Source: Termitomyces sp. T153
Lineage: Eukaryota > Basidiomycota > Agaricomycetes > Agaricales > Lyophyllaceae
Direction of reading: 5' to 3'
DNA: 64,000 nt
NCBI GenBank assembly: GCA_018296165.2
Contig: JACKQL020000024.1
Span: forward strand, 62,001 to 126,000
Position 1 is the first letter of the stretch. Each line of letters opens with the position of its first letter. The translations under genes were made by a program, and so were the position numbers. The notes below the pieces were generated by a model that was given only the letters and a program-made list of their open reading frames with translations, ran no database searches and was not told where the DNA came from. Below, one piece after another: positions 11,277-23,118 of the stretch.

Positions 11277-13182
11277 TCACTTTCCAATGCAAAAATCCTT
11301 GAACACAGCGTCTAGAATGTCTTCAACATTTATCAGTCCAGACACTTTCCCTACCGCTTGAGCGGCGTATCGAAGTTCTTCCGCGGCCAGAACAATATCG
11401 GAAGGTGCTGAGAGTTATGAAAATTTTGGGCGACAAGACAATTGAAAAGGGTAACAAACATACTTGTGTCAAGGAATGCTTGCAGGAAACGGCATGCTGA
11501 TTCTAGATGGACTCGGTGGCGTTCGCGAGTTATTAGTGGCGTCTCGCCAGATAATTCGGTTTCGTTGAGGTTGAAACTGTAGTGAGAACCGATTACAAAC
11601 AGTTAAAGGGTATGGACGGGTTGGTCATACCGATGTTGTAGCGCCTCCGCAAACCCCGTCAGAAATTCAGGAGTCGCCTGACCTGTGGTCAAGCTGACTG
11701 CCCAAGCCGTATGACCAGACAAGGTCAAGGCTTGCTTACACGCCTCGGCTGATGCCATGTCAGATTTATTGAATAAGATTAGCGTATCTGGCTTGATTAG
11801 GTTTTCAAGGGCTGGGGGAATATGAAGGCACAGTCCCTTGGGAGTGTGCAATAGTACATCAGGGAGGGACAGCACACATAGCGAGAGGTCTGCGGCTTGC
11901 ACACTGCATCAAGTCAGACGGTCGGTATACGCATGTGACAAACACTAACGCTTTTCTTGCCCGGTCGATGCCAATACTTTCGACAAGGTCATCGGTTGCT
12001 CGGACACCAGCTGTATCGGATACGATAACCGGAAGACCGCCGATATCTAGTGATAACTCAAGAATGTCTCGTGTTGTACCTGGGACGGAGGTGACAATGG
12101 CAGCTTCCCTTTGGGCTGCCTGAAGATTAGTCCCTGATAGTCGGGTAAGATCCGAAAGGGACACTGGCCTAGAAAATTTAACAAGCTACTTTTCCCAGCA
12201 TTTGGAGGGCCAAAAATGGCGAGGCGAACACCAGAACGGATGATTTCGCCTCTGCGGTGATCTTGCAGATGGTTCTGAATGCGCGCGAGAAGGTTTTGTG
12301 CTCGAGATCTAGCTGAAGATGCGTTATAAGACACTCTTTAGATATCCATAAGAGCCAAACCTTCGTCATACACACCCTCCTCGATGTCTTCGCCTTCGCC
12401 AAAATCAATGAGAGCTTCCACGTTGGCAAGGCACCCGATGATCCCGGAACGCAAATCGTCATATTGCGCTCTTACGGTACCCTACGGTTGTCATATCACT
12501 GAGATTGTAATTGTGCGGAGAGTCATAGGAGGTTAATCGCACCCCAGCTGCAACCATGGCAATGCGTCGCTGAGTTTCCGTTTCGGCATTGATGAGGTCT
12601 TTGAGCCCTTCTACTTGAGTAAGATCAAGTCTCCCTCCAAGAAACGCACGACGCGTAAATTCACCCGCTTCCGCGGGGCGACAGAAGGGTAGTTGAGAGA
12701 GTGCACCGAGCACAGATGAGATGATGGCGCGTCCTGAGTGCAAGTGCAATTCTACAATATCCTCGGTTGTAAATGACCGCGGTCCTAAATTGAAAGATGT
12801 AAGATGTCTCAGCCACCGCGCCTTTATGCGGACCTTTGAAATAGACTGCTAGCCCATCATCTAGCGGTTTAGACTTGTTCAGAGGGTGCACTATATGACA
12901 GCGTTCCATTTTCCATGGCTCCGGGGCTTTCTGCTTTAAAGTCCTGACCATAGAGTTCCATACAAGCAGCACATCGGGTCCCGATATTCGAATGACCGCT
13001 ACTCCACCCTTTCCCGGAGGTGTGGAAAGAGCATAAATGGTTCGTCGTTGAGTGTCTGACGCGACAAGGTCAACTTGTCCGGTTTTAGTCGTGAAGGATC
13101 GAGAGTATCGCGTTGGAGACAAAAAGCGAACTAGGGGACTGGATTGCTGGACTGGTAATTGCAAAGAACGGAGCATAAACAT
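11277..13182 (-). CDS. MSS1: Mitochondrial tRNA-modification GTPase, MnmE/TrmE family
   Basis: With its partner Mto1 (MnmG) this GTPase installs the 5-carboxymethylaminomethyl-type modification on wobble uridines of mitochondrial tRNAs. The N-terminal domain shows [20 protein letters not shown] and the MnmE signature [20 protein letters not shown], then [14 protein letters not shown]. The G domain has [12 protein letters not shown] (P-loop), PGTTRD (G2), DTAGVRAT (G3) and NKSD (G4). The C-terminus reads [14 protein letters not shown], then [14 protein letters not shown], with the family's C-terminal CIGK motif and its essential cysteine. The presequence [16 protein letters not shown] is Ser/Arg-rich. 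The start is ATG 13182 (or 13176) and about seven short introns are needed. All key motifs are intact. Confidence 0.93.
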
Positions 13183-13299
13183 GTACAGGCTTATAACCCA
13201 ACGAGTGCCCGTGAACTTTTTAGATCATAACACGTGAGAGTAACACTTATGGAAGACTGATGGGGTTTGCAAATTTGAACTTCGTTTCGTTCACCACTA

Positions 13300-14905
13300 A
13301 AACACACTTGTGCTCCCATCTTCAATGGAAAATACTTGGCGTCTTCGTGGATGGAAAAGGCAAACTTCCCCGTCCTTTTCCAAGTCCGCTCTGACTCTAT
13401 GATTGCTACGTCCAAAGATCAAATCCAGCCTCGGCATCCACTCGGGCCATACGAGTCGACATATCTGATACTTCGGAAGCCCGCCAATGATATTGATGCT
13501 ACCGTTAGACTTGCTCAATTAGAAGGGTTTATCGACAGTCTCTCGTTGAACGAAGTTGGCGATGATGTGATGTCGAGCGCCTCGGCGAGGCTAACGACGT
13601 TTCTGAGTACTGGAAAACACTTCTTGACAAGCGACTTCTCCAGCTTATCGTACAAGTCTCACATGAAGGTAGAGTATCTATCAGTTCTTTTACCCATACA
13701 TTGACCTCATATATATCTTTCCAAAGTTGACTTGCTGAAAAAACGTCAACGTGAGGAGGAAGGAGATGATCTTCAAGACTTAAAAAACGCTTAAAAACAG
13801 TATCCGCCATCGCGCCGTCATCTCTGGCTCAGCCGAACAGGTTTCAGAAAGTTGGAAGCGAGGATAAAGTGATCACCATCAATCGGCCCTACGAGACCAG
13901 TATCATTCCTGTCGCATTACTCGAATGTGCCTTCGGGATCTTCATGGATGTATGCAAACAACCCCCTTCAAGTAAGGCCATGGATCGTCTTCGTCAAATT
14001 ACACAAGTTGGACATGAGTGTGGATACGCTTTGTCCCAAGCGAAATTATATTTTGTCAGCTTTCTCAGCCGTGCTGACCGTCACCTCTTCTGCAATCGAG
14101 ATATGTGTTTCCCCCTCTATCCTTGCCATCGATTCAGGTAAGTATGGCGGCACCTTCATCAGGACACACTTTTCCATGGATAGGCAGGGTCAAAACTAGG
14201 CTTCTATGCCGCTATTTTGGATGGACAGCGTGTCGGAGTCGAGCCCTTATGCCGAAGCATTGACTTGATCGCCAATTGGAAAGGACTACACGCGCGACAC
14301 GAGGTGGCAGCTACTTTGGATGCCCTAGTGGAAACAGTCCGTCTGCTTGAGGAACGTTATACACTTCTCAAATCCACAAGTCGAGCAATATAACCGAGAA
14401 GTCCGCCTGACCTACGCATACCACGCAACTTGAAGAAGACAAGCTGCTCTCCGCCGCCACTTCTGACCAACCTGATCTCGGAGAGTGTATTGTCAAATTT
14501 ACGCAACATGAGTATTCTGCCGATGTACATAATTCCCTCACGATGCATCGAATGACACTAAAGTTGCAGAAAATCATTGAGATCCCTGGGAGGTGGAAAG
14601 CGGTCATCATGGACCAGTCAAAATACCAACTTCTTCATCATTATACGTTATCGCCAGAACTGCAGGTAAAGGTGAAAAACAAGGTGAAGAGCATTGTTCA
14701 AACACTCCATCAAAATGGATTTGTGCATGGAGATATAGGAGCTGCCACTCTTCGTCGATTCTGCTTTCCTTAAGTCTGATGACGTGCAGTTCCATCTAAT
14801 CGATTTTGACTGGGGGGACTTGTTGAACCATCGGACTGAACTGAGAAACGTTGATGTGTCCAAAGGAGGTTGAGGGTGGGAAGCTCATTCTGGAGCTCAT
14901 GGTAA
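13300..14905 (+). pseudogene. Degraded kinase-like gene (fungal HGD-type protein kinase fold)
   Basis: A long stretch with clear but broken coding character. It starts with a frame containing FPVLFQVRSDSMIATSK and GPYESTYLILRKP (13330-13680) without an upstream ATG. It continues with NRPYETSIIPVALLECAFG (13880-14100), a segment around LIANWKGLHARHEVAATLD that stops near 14390, and then a kinase-like part: GECIVKFTQHEYSADVHN, IPGRWKAVIMDQSKYQLLH and VKSIVQTLHQNGFVHGDIG. The catalytic-loop HGD is followed by a frameshift. The metal-binding segment LKSDDVQFHLIDFDWGD lies in another frame at 14770-14820, and after a further shift come KEVEGGKLILEL and a stop. At least three frame breaks make an active protein unlikely. 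The family (kinase-like proteins of Agaricomycetes, function unknown) is inferred from motif order. Confidence 0.65.
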
Positions 14906-16500
14906 TAAGATGATATCTTACTTATTTGCCTAGGGTAGGCATTGTTTCGTTTCATTCTCAAGGATGCACTTTTTGTAGGAGTTGTGGTTAAATAGACAGT
15001 GAAGCACAATATGGGTGTGTCAGTGGCGTGGTGAAGAGAAATATGTAAAAGGGTTATTGATGAGACTGGGTCTCCTAATCGTAGGAGGATGGAAAATGGG
15101 TCGTCGTTTTGTCTTTGGTGCATGATCATCCTGGTCCGGAGCTTGAGGCTTAGTGAAAATCACGTCGAGCCAAAATGCTCCATCCTCGCTCATTTCGGCT
15201 TTGCTGGGCTCGAAATTTCGGTCGTTTATTTTGCCAGATCAAGCGACATCAAACCATACGAGTGGCTCTCTTCGCGGCTCGATACCACTCGATTGTTTCT
15301 AGCTTATTGTGTACTTGGTCGACCTCATGTAAACCCGTTCATTTGGCTCGAATACACATATTAAACTACAAAAGAACACCACACAGAAAACATAAGTCTG
15401 AACAAAGAAGACAAAATCTCATCGGTTTCTCTTGTAAGCTTAACCTCGAGCTTAAAATTGACTTTGGGTTCAAAGTCTCCGGGAAGATTGAGATTGAAAC
15501 TGGGGTCGGGATTGAACGTTGAACGTGGAGGAGGCAGTGTGGAGGCCCACTCAGAAGTCAGGGTATTCGGTGATTTTTTTTCTGTCACGCATTCAATCGC
15601 ATCAATCACATTATGTATTACCGATGCATAGGCCCATTTGTTCCCAAATTCACATGCAAATTGAAAGTCATTTTTTTTGTTCCATGCATGCAATGATATG
15701 GTAAGCACAACTAGTGATGGTATGTGATGAGCTAGGCGTTGTAATGAAACTACAAGACAGCTTCCAACGAAGTCCAAACCCTTCGTCACTATCAGACGCG
15801 AAGAACCTTAAGAGAGGCGACATCCAATACTGCAGGTCATCCGAATTGAAAGAACTCAATGTAATTAGTGAAATATAACGACACAAAAAGCAGAAATCAG
15901 GCGGGGACTCGTCTGGATGTCACCAATACAGAGATGTCGACGCTTTATCGTAAGGTCCAAAGTCTGTTTTGAATCCAAGTAATATTCGAATCACTCTTTC
16001 GAGACAACATGAGCCTCTTCCGTCCTCGGGTCAACGACAAAAGGTATTAGTTGGAATATTGATGAACACAGGTGGTTTCCCCCGCCTTGTAGGACATCCT
16101 ATGGCGCGGATGAGCGCTGGAGTACCAAAAAGTCACACAAAGTGTCACTCACCCTTTTAGTCCCAAACATCAAGCCAGGCATAACAGGTACTAAATGAGA
16201 GAACAGCCGCGTTACTCGTTGTAGTACGCGTCATCATTCAGAAAACTTACAATATGTAAGCTACATAGGCTGTCACAGTATTGTTCACCCGGAGAATTAT
16301 GTATAAGTGAACTCTAAGAGATCGTCAGGGTCCGAGATGTTGTTCAAGAGAATCCATCTTAGTACTCTCACCCGTCGCAGCGCGCTGCACGTGCCGCGGC
16401 GAAGTGGCGTTCCCACGGGCCCGCGTTGTAGGGTTTCTCCAGATTTGCATCTCCTAGACTCAGCGATTCTTCTTAACGACTTCAAAACACATCCGCAACC
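14906..16500. other. Gene-poor 1.6 kb; no supported gene
   Basis: A minus-strand frame at 15361-15789 lacks an ATG and recognisable features. The last 200 bp (16300-16500) are CpG-rich and are the probable calcineurin B promoter. Confidence 0.4.
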
Positions 16501-17416
16501 ATGGGTCAATCACGTTTGTGTTACCTGCGGTATCCACCAACGTCTGTCCCCTCTGATCGTTCACACTAGCGTCTCAATTTATGGAGGACATGGAGAAGCG
16601 ATCCAATTGTAAGCCAGAAGATTCATCTAACGTTTCTCCATTGATATGGGATACAGTCACTCAGGCAGAACTTGAGCGGCTGAAGAAACGATTCATGAAG
16701 CTCGATAGGTTCGTCTGACTTCCGAATCGTTTTTGCTCGGGACGTTGACTCCACTGCAAGCGATGGCTCAGGATCCATTGACCGCGATGAGTTCCTCCAA
16801 ATACCCCAGATCGCCACAAACCCACTCGCATCACGTATGATTGCTATTTTTGACGAGGAGTGCGTGCCGTCCTTGTCAAGTTTTGGCGTGCTAAACAATA
16901 ACATTGTTCCAGTGGTGGCGGAACAGTGGATTTCCAAGAGTTCGTAGGTGGCTTGAGCGCTTTCAGCAGTCGAGGGGGACGAGAAGAGAAGCTCAGATGT
17001 ATGTCGCTGTATACTTGTGATGAGGTCTTAACGGATATGACACGAGACGTTTGTTTCCGCCAGTCGCATTTAAAGTCTATGATGTCGATAGGGACGGCTA
17101 CATTTCGAATGGAGAGTTATTCTTGGTGCTGAAGATGATGGTAGGGAGCAATTTGAAGGTATGTTGAGAACTATCCGTGATTGATGGGGTATCAGCTAAT
17201 GTTCTGTGTCACAGGATCAGCAGTTGCAACAGATTGTGGATAAGACAATACTGGAAGCAGATAAAGATGGCGATGGCAAACTCAGCTTTGACGAGTTTGC
17301 ACAGATGGTTTCAAATACGGTATCGTTGCCGTCTTATGCACTGAAAATAGGATCGTCTATACTCATGCTATTTGTAGGACATTGTGAAACAAATGACGCT
17401 AGAGGACTTGTTCTAG
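16501..17416 (+). CDS. CNB1: Calcineurin B regulatory subunit
   Basis: The regulatory subunit of the Ca2+/calmodulin-dependent phosphatase calcineurin, used in stress and morphogenesis signalling. The first coding exon is only 13 nt (16501-16513) and encodes MGQS plus one base, leaving the N-myristoylation glycine at position 2. It joins the exon starting at 16570 to give [13 protein letters not shown]. Four EF hands follow, with loops [36 protein letters not shown] and [12 protein letters not shown]. The hallmark segments [27 protein letters not shown] and [20 protein letters not shown] are intact. The last exon encodes [12 protein letters not shown] and the stop (TAG 17414-17416). There are about seven introns, all with consensus ends. 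No defect is seen. Confidence 0.96.
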
Positions 17417-17938
17417 TTCTTCCATTTTACCTTTTTATACCCTATCACACGTACTGGGATCATCTGTATTTCAAACTCTGTATATGCTATATCACAGTAA
17501 GAGTCCGCAAATGATGTTTAAGATGAGTGAGGGCTGGATAAAAGTATCTCTAAACGAATTGAGAAAATAAGTAAGACACTGGGCACCGCATGAGTCCGAA
17601 AAGTACAACAAAAGGCGATGATGTCGAGAGATGTATGTATGTAATGTACAACAGAGATGTAGCTTAGTATCTAAGCGATGGACGGATCACGATGATATCG
17701 GGCCGATGTTTGCCGAGTCAGTTCTGGATTTGGATGTAAAACGCGGGATGCGAAGGCCGCGACGTCGTGCATGCACGCGAAAGACACGAGGGGCGAGATC
17801 TTGAGAGATGGCGAGAGTGGACTATGTGATGGCGAAGGGGCAACACGGAAAATGAATGACAGAAGAATGATCGGCAGACAAGTCACAAAGATGCAATCAG
17901 GGTCTGCCCATCATTCCAGTGCTGCTAGGAGTCTTTCA
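17417..17938. other. Convergent intergenic region, no gene seen
   Basis: It lies between the calcineurin B stop and the stop of the minus-strand Ser-rich gene. Only short shadow frames are visible. Confidence 0.4.
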
Positions 17939-18617
17939 CTAGTCGAAAGCGGATGATGCACTAACAAGAAAGGAATGGGTTTCAAGGGAGAGAGGTGCAG
18001 TAGAGGCGTTCGTGCCAAAATGGTCTCGGTCTCGATGTGAAGAGGCCGCAGAGAAGGGTGAATGCTGTGAGATTTTGCCGAGTTCTGTGAATGGTGAATA
18101 TGGAGATGGATTCTGGCGCTGAGCTTGCAGCTGCGCGAGGTAAAAGGGATCGGTACTTGCGAAAGATGACGGAGATTCAGATGATGTCTGGTTGTTGGAC
18201 GACAGATGAGTTGTAGGCCTTGATGTTAACGGAAGCGAAAATTGTAACATAGAAGAGTTGGGAGAGCGGGGGAGGAGGAGATCTTCAACCATAGGTTCGT
18301 CCTCTTCCATATCGTCGGCGGCCCAACTGGGGCCTGCTGCAGTAGCCTGAGAATCAACCAACTGAGTAAAGTTTGTAAACGTCGGGGTATTGCACGGCTG
18401 TGAGAAGGATGTCTTTCGAGAAACTCTCTGGGGATTCGAGGAATGTGCGGCAGACGAGGCAAAGAGGGTCTTCGCCAATTGGGCCTTTGAGACAACATCA
18501 GTGGATGTGAGCGCGTGAAGATTTGGGAAGTACCTGGAGAGCAGCGAGATCCAAAGCCTCCTGGCCGACGTGGCTTGCACTGAGGGAGTTGGCGAGGTCA
18601 TCTATGGAGATGCTCAT
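17939..18617 (-). CDS. Ser/Pro-rich hypothetical protein
   Basis: The best model has two exons. Exon 1 from ATG 18617 reads MSISIDDLANSLSASHVGQE then ALDLAALQ, and a 49 bp intron (18485-18533) joins it in phase 0 to AQLAKTLFASSAAHSSNPQR. The rest is low-complexity, rich in Ser, Pro and Thr, with an acidic patch (ADDMEEDEPMVEDLLLPRS), and ends LVSASSAFD. An unspliced frame from ATG 18601 is an alternative but lacks the regular helical start. No domain is recognised. The short amphipathic N-terminus followed by a disordered tail would fit a regulatory or scaffold protein, but this is a guess. About 200 residues. Confidence 0.6.
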
Positions 18618-18878
18618 GGTTGTCCGGGAGGGAACCTAAGCCGGTACTATCTATTAAAGCCAAAATTCGGAAACAGTCCAAGCACGTGAGTCCGGTCCGG
18701 TCTAGATTCGGCTTCTTATCAACTATCATACTTTTTAGTCCCCGTCCCCTTTGTGCCCCGAGCCACGGCCCAGGGCTATCTAGATTTCTCCTCGCTCCCA
18801 ACTAGTCCTTCAAACATTTTCTCGTCCATTTCTAGAAGCTGTCGGTATTCATTCTGGTGTGTAGGTTAGCGCCGATAC

Positions 18879-20395
18879 TCATGGACACGAGACTGTCGAT
18901 CGCCTAACCTCCATCATCACACATTGTCCAAGTAGGTTGCACGTGTGTCTCAAAGCAGAATTCAGACCGGCTGGCAGAACAAGAGCCGTCATCGTCACGT
19001 CATATGCCGCAAGATGATCTCGTATCAGAAACCTACGGCATGTTTTTCCAGAGTCCTTCAAAGTAACCCAGCATCTTGCCACCGCGTCTAGAATTGTTGT
19101 CTTCCATCGTGGAATACATGGCGCGCATTCTTCGATAAGAATTGACAATAGTCGAAGCGAAGCGATCTGTATGTCGTCTAGCCAAGGACTCGCCACATTG
19201 GTCTTGAGTGGGTGCAACAACTGTGTGATGAGTACCTGCATGGTTTCCCTGTCAATTTTCTAACGTTCCCACAAATAAAATGTACAATCCCACCTTCAGA
19301 AATCTCGCGTTTCCTATCTTTAATGTGCGAAGGAGAGGCGGAAGCGCCCTAAGCGATGCAAGGACCACATCTGGTCTGTCAGATGCGTAGAGCCAGATAC
19401 CGCGGATAACGCCTTCTCCAAGCAAGGCACACAACTGGTCAAATTGCTCTGAAGATCCTACTTCTGTCGTGAGCAATGTTAGCGTTAGATAGGCGTCTAC
19501 AGCAGCTTCGATTAGCTGAGGAGCCTCGGTATCGTTGAGATGTGTGAGACATGTATTGAGGGACTGAAGGCATCCGCTGAGTTTATTCGGAAAAACATCA
19601 ATTTCACATTTCAGTACTCACCGAGCGAATGAGCCCATCCACTCCCGTCCGCCTCAAGAGTTGACTTGGGACCTCCCGGAGCATCTCCGAAACTATCCCC
19701 ACACCACGTAACTTGTTGTGTGCTTCAAAGTCGTCTAGCAGTGCCATCACGGGGGGAATGACTAAATGCCATAGCGTCTCGTACCAATCCCGCTACAAGG
19801 CGCGTCAAACATGTTTTTCACCAGTACAAATAAAAGAGAAAAGATGTACATGGACGTGTCTTATACACCACGACACGAGATTCACGACTCCTGGTGCTGC
19901 CTTCCACATTTGATCATCATAAAAGTCATGAGTAGCCATCGGTCCGCCTGCAGGCCGCGGAAGCTTGCGACCAGAGGCATTGAGGTTTGGGTGAGGGTTG
20001 AATTGGAAGAGAGGTTTGACATTGTGATTAAGGATTTGTGTGAGTTGGGATTGCGGAAGGTCGTCAAAATGTCGCAGAATTCCTGTCTGAACATAAGCCG
20101 AGGCTCATAACGCCGCTTCCTGCGTACCTTGAGCCGTAGTCCGTCCGATCGGTGTTACCCATGAATCCTGGCCGTCAAAGGAGGCTGCTGCCTGGATGAC
20201 ATCGGCCTGGCTGGTTAGCGACAACTCCAAGTTCTTTTGATTTAAAATGAGTTCAAGTTCAGTGAGGACGCGCTCAGCAGAGTCTTTCCATTCGTCGAGG
20301 TGAACCAAGGCAGAGTCCTCCGTAATGTGTTGAATACGCGCATAGTCTGTTGGTACCCGCAAGTTATGTAGCAAAAGTTCGAGGTTCTCCGACAT
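18879..20395 (-). CDS. TTI2: TELO2-interacting protein 2 homologue (Tti2)
   Basis: Tti2 is a HEAT-repeat subunit of the Tel2-Tti1-Tti2 (TTT) complex, which with Hsp90 stabilises PIKK kinases such as TOR, ATM and ATR. The protein begins MSENLELLLHNLRVP. The family core is visible as PPVMALLDDFEAHNKLRGVG, LLRRTGVDGLI, IEAAVDAYLTLTLLTTEVG, SLRALPPLLRTLKIGNARFL and LLSILIEECAPCIPRWKTTI, then DAVARCWVTL. These match the Tti2 helical repeats in order. The final exon encodes GLNSALRHTCNLLGQCV and ends VRRSTVSCP. About five introns are needed; the one near 19245-19300 interrupts FLK-VLITQLL. Plus-strand frames at 19.7-20.1 kb are shadows. Confidence 0.8.
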
Positions 20396-20567
20396 TATCG
20401 TATACAGGAGAAAATTCTTACAATGCTACTGATCATATCTTACTATTATGATCCATTGCACACATCCTAATCTAAGATTCATCACATTAGTATCAGTGAT
20501 CGTCTGTTCATTTAAAGAGTCAATTAAAATAGGTACATATACCAAGTACATATAGAATCCATGAAAA

Positions 20568-22360
20568 TCACTCGTCGATATCCTCCTGCATGATAATCTT
20601 CATTCTGAACTCTCCAACATCATCCCGATCAGAAGCTGCCCACGCGATGTCTTCGTCCTCTGCATCCAGACCGTCTAGCAGTATGTTACGTCGTGCTGTG
20701 TCCTCCACGATGGTGTCGATGTCAACTTCCTCATCTTCTGCCTTCATCTTGCGCTTGATAATTTCTTCCTCATCCTCCTACAGAAACTTCATCAGTGGTC
20801 GTTGCTAGCAGAAGAAACCAGCTTCACAATATCAAACTCATCTTCCCTTTCGTCATACTCGACATTCTCGTCTACCTCCTCAAAGCCCCCTGCGAACGCG
20901 CCCCATCGTTCTGGATTCGGACTGTGCCAGAGGAGAACGTTGCCTTCTTTTGTCGTTGATACAATTGATGATTTGGAAGGATGCCACTTAGGGGAGTTGA
21001 AAAACTCTGTGGACAGATCACGAACGGAAGGGACTGACATGGATATCGACAAGTGGCTCCCGTCCGCCGTCAAGGGCGCTTGCGAACTGGCCATCATTTG
21101 AAATATCCCAGATGTAGATCTTATGACTAGCCGTGTCTGTCGCACCTTCATTCCACCTTATAATCAGTAATACGGTAACCGGAAAAGCATGTGAGTGCAC
21201 CCCCTGCAAGCCATTCCCCATCAGGACTGTAAGTCATGCCATGCCATCCCGTCTTGTTGATAGGATCGTGAAACCGATGAGTCGGCTCAAGCTCATCGTC
21301 AATGAATTCACTCTTAGGTGTCAGGGTTCTGTACATGGGAAGGTTGAATTGTCGGAGTGTCCTGTCCGACGAATTGGTAACGAGTCGGCTTCGGGATCCA
21401 ACGCATTAATTAAGGCGATGCGGGGGCGAGATATACGATTTCACCGTCCGGATTTTGCAAAAGCAAGGCCCTTTATAGTGCCTACTGCACCGCTAATCTT
21501 GTGGCGCGCTACCATCTTGAACAAACTGTAAGTATTACCACAAAAATGATAAAATCACGTACCACTTTCGTTCTAGTGTTGAAGACGAGGACATAACCTG
21601 AGGATGTACCAATGAAAATGAGTTTGCCTGAAGGATCGAATCGAGCGACAGTCATGTTAGAACTACTTGAATGAGAGGATAGTTTGACAGAGGATGATCG
21701 CTGGAAACTAACCGTGACCGGCTAGATTGTCCATCTTCCTGCTGTTGAACCTCACATAATTCAATACGAGACCGTGAATTTCGTCGAAGATCTTCAACGT
21801 AGGCTTCACCGGAGCCTAGCAAGGCTAAAACAATATTACTCGAGCGACAGTCGATGAAGCGCACGTAATTACAAAGATTTGCAAGGCGCACCTATTCCTG
21901 GGGTGGAACGACGCTGATACCACAGGACCGTCAAAACGAATCGTTGCCATACGCTGTATTGGGTCGCACTGTGAGGCCAAATCCCACTTAATGACATTCC
22001 AATCCTTGGATGAAGTTATGATCCAACGAGAGTTGGATGACCAACTGAAATGGCGCGTTGAACGAAGCGTGGTCAAGAGTTGCTCAGAGAGGACGCACTC
22101 GAGGCTGGTAACAGCTTTAACGTGCCCTTCTAGTGATCGTATACGAGCTCTGGTTTCTAGATCCCAGACGGCAGCCGCACCATTGGATCTACCGACACCC
22201 AGGTATCGTCCTGATGGATCAAAGCGTGCAAAGGCAGCTGAGGCGAACAGTGAAGCCTGAACGGCAGTTGGGTGAGTAAGGTTGAAGGGATCTGCATGGT
22301 AATCAGTTGCAGACTTTTCCAGGTTTTTTAAAAGAACTGACTGATCAGCGACTCGTTCAT
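20568..22360 (-). CDS. SWD1: COMPASS histone methyltransferase subunit Swd1/RBBP5
   Basis: Swd1 (RBBP5 in animals) is a WD40 core subunit of the Set1/COMPASS H3K4 methyltransferase. The start ATG at 22360 gives MNESLI, spliced to NPFNLTHPTAVQA, which is typical of the family N-terminus. Blades include AFARFDPSGRYLGVGRSNGA, HFSWSSNSRWIITSSKDWNV, GWHGMTYSPDGEWLAGGA and FFNSPKWHPSKSSIVSTTKE. The tail after the propeller has the diagnostic acidic segment EEVDENVEYDEREDEFDI, KMKAEDEEVDIDTIVEDTAR and a final stretch with EDIAWAASDRDDVGEFRMKI, ending MQEDIDE. All signatures are present. Seven or more short introns are required. Confidence 0.9.
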
Positions 22361-22439
22361 TGTAAACTCAGTTCAAGAGGAGGCGCGGCTTGCACAGATA
22401 ACAATCACGTGATTATTTGGACATTGTCTTCTTTTCGAG

Positions 22440-23118
22440 CAACATTACAATGTCAAGGAACTATGCAAATACTAGGTGTCCAAAAATCCATGGCAGATCA
22501 GGTTTTCAAGTACCGCCGCGAATATGGTGTCCCTACAACTCTGGTAATCAATATAGAACTCTTGGCCGACATCGACTTCCTGATCCAGTCGATATCCAAC
22601 TAGTTCTAGCACTCCTCAATCACGACCCTAGCATGTATCTAGATGAGCTCCAAGATGAATTGCTTACATGCCATGATGTTGATGTATCTATTCTCGCTTT
22701 TGTTTCGAACTCTTCGACATCTTCATTGCAATCGCAAAACTGTCTCAGTAGAAGCCTTGGAACGCAATCAGCTCCAACGATCAATATTCATGCATTGCTA
22801 CTTTGATCACCGATCCAGCACAACTGATGTTGATCGATGAAGTTGCTCGAAACAGAAAGACTTCTGCACACAAGATGGGGTGGACATTGAAGGGGAGGCG
22901 CTGCTTTCAGCAAAGATATTCTGTTTGTGGACAACGGTTCTCTATTATCCCAGTTCTATCTTTGGACGGTATCATTACACACAACATCATTCCAGGATCA
23001 GTAAAGAGTTGGTGCTTTGTACAATTCTTGTGTAATTATCTGGTAATACATTTAGTTTGTGTTCTGAAAGCCTTTGAATTCCAATATAAGCACCAGATGC
23101 CAATGACAAATCCTTATA
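22440..23118 (+). pseudogene. Degenerate Tc1/mariner-family transposase
   Basis: Pieces of a Tc1-like DDE transposase appear in order but in shifting frames. They are YLDELQDELLTCHDVDVSI (HTH-linked region, 22630-22700), LMLIDEVARNRKTSAHKMGW with RYSVCGQRFSIIPVLSLDGI (the catalytic-core equivalent of VFLDE...RGERYS...LDG, 22810-22980), NIIPGSV, and MPMTNPYTG (23100-23118). The family normally continues with a DN motif of the catalytic triad, which is absent because the sequence changes character after 23118. Frame changes and the missing third catalytic residue show it is dead. No terminal inverted repeats were identified. Confidence 0.7.

Noticed and set aside
15361..15789. 142-codon minus-strand frame in gene-poor DNA
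   Set aside because: Begins at a non-ATG codon and has no recognisable feature or supporting splice sites.
22417..22806. Treating the 129-codon plus-strand frame near Swd1 as a host gene
   Set aside because: Its recognisable portion (YLDELQDELL) continues in other frames as a Tc1-like transposase, so it is part of the dead transposon.
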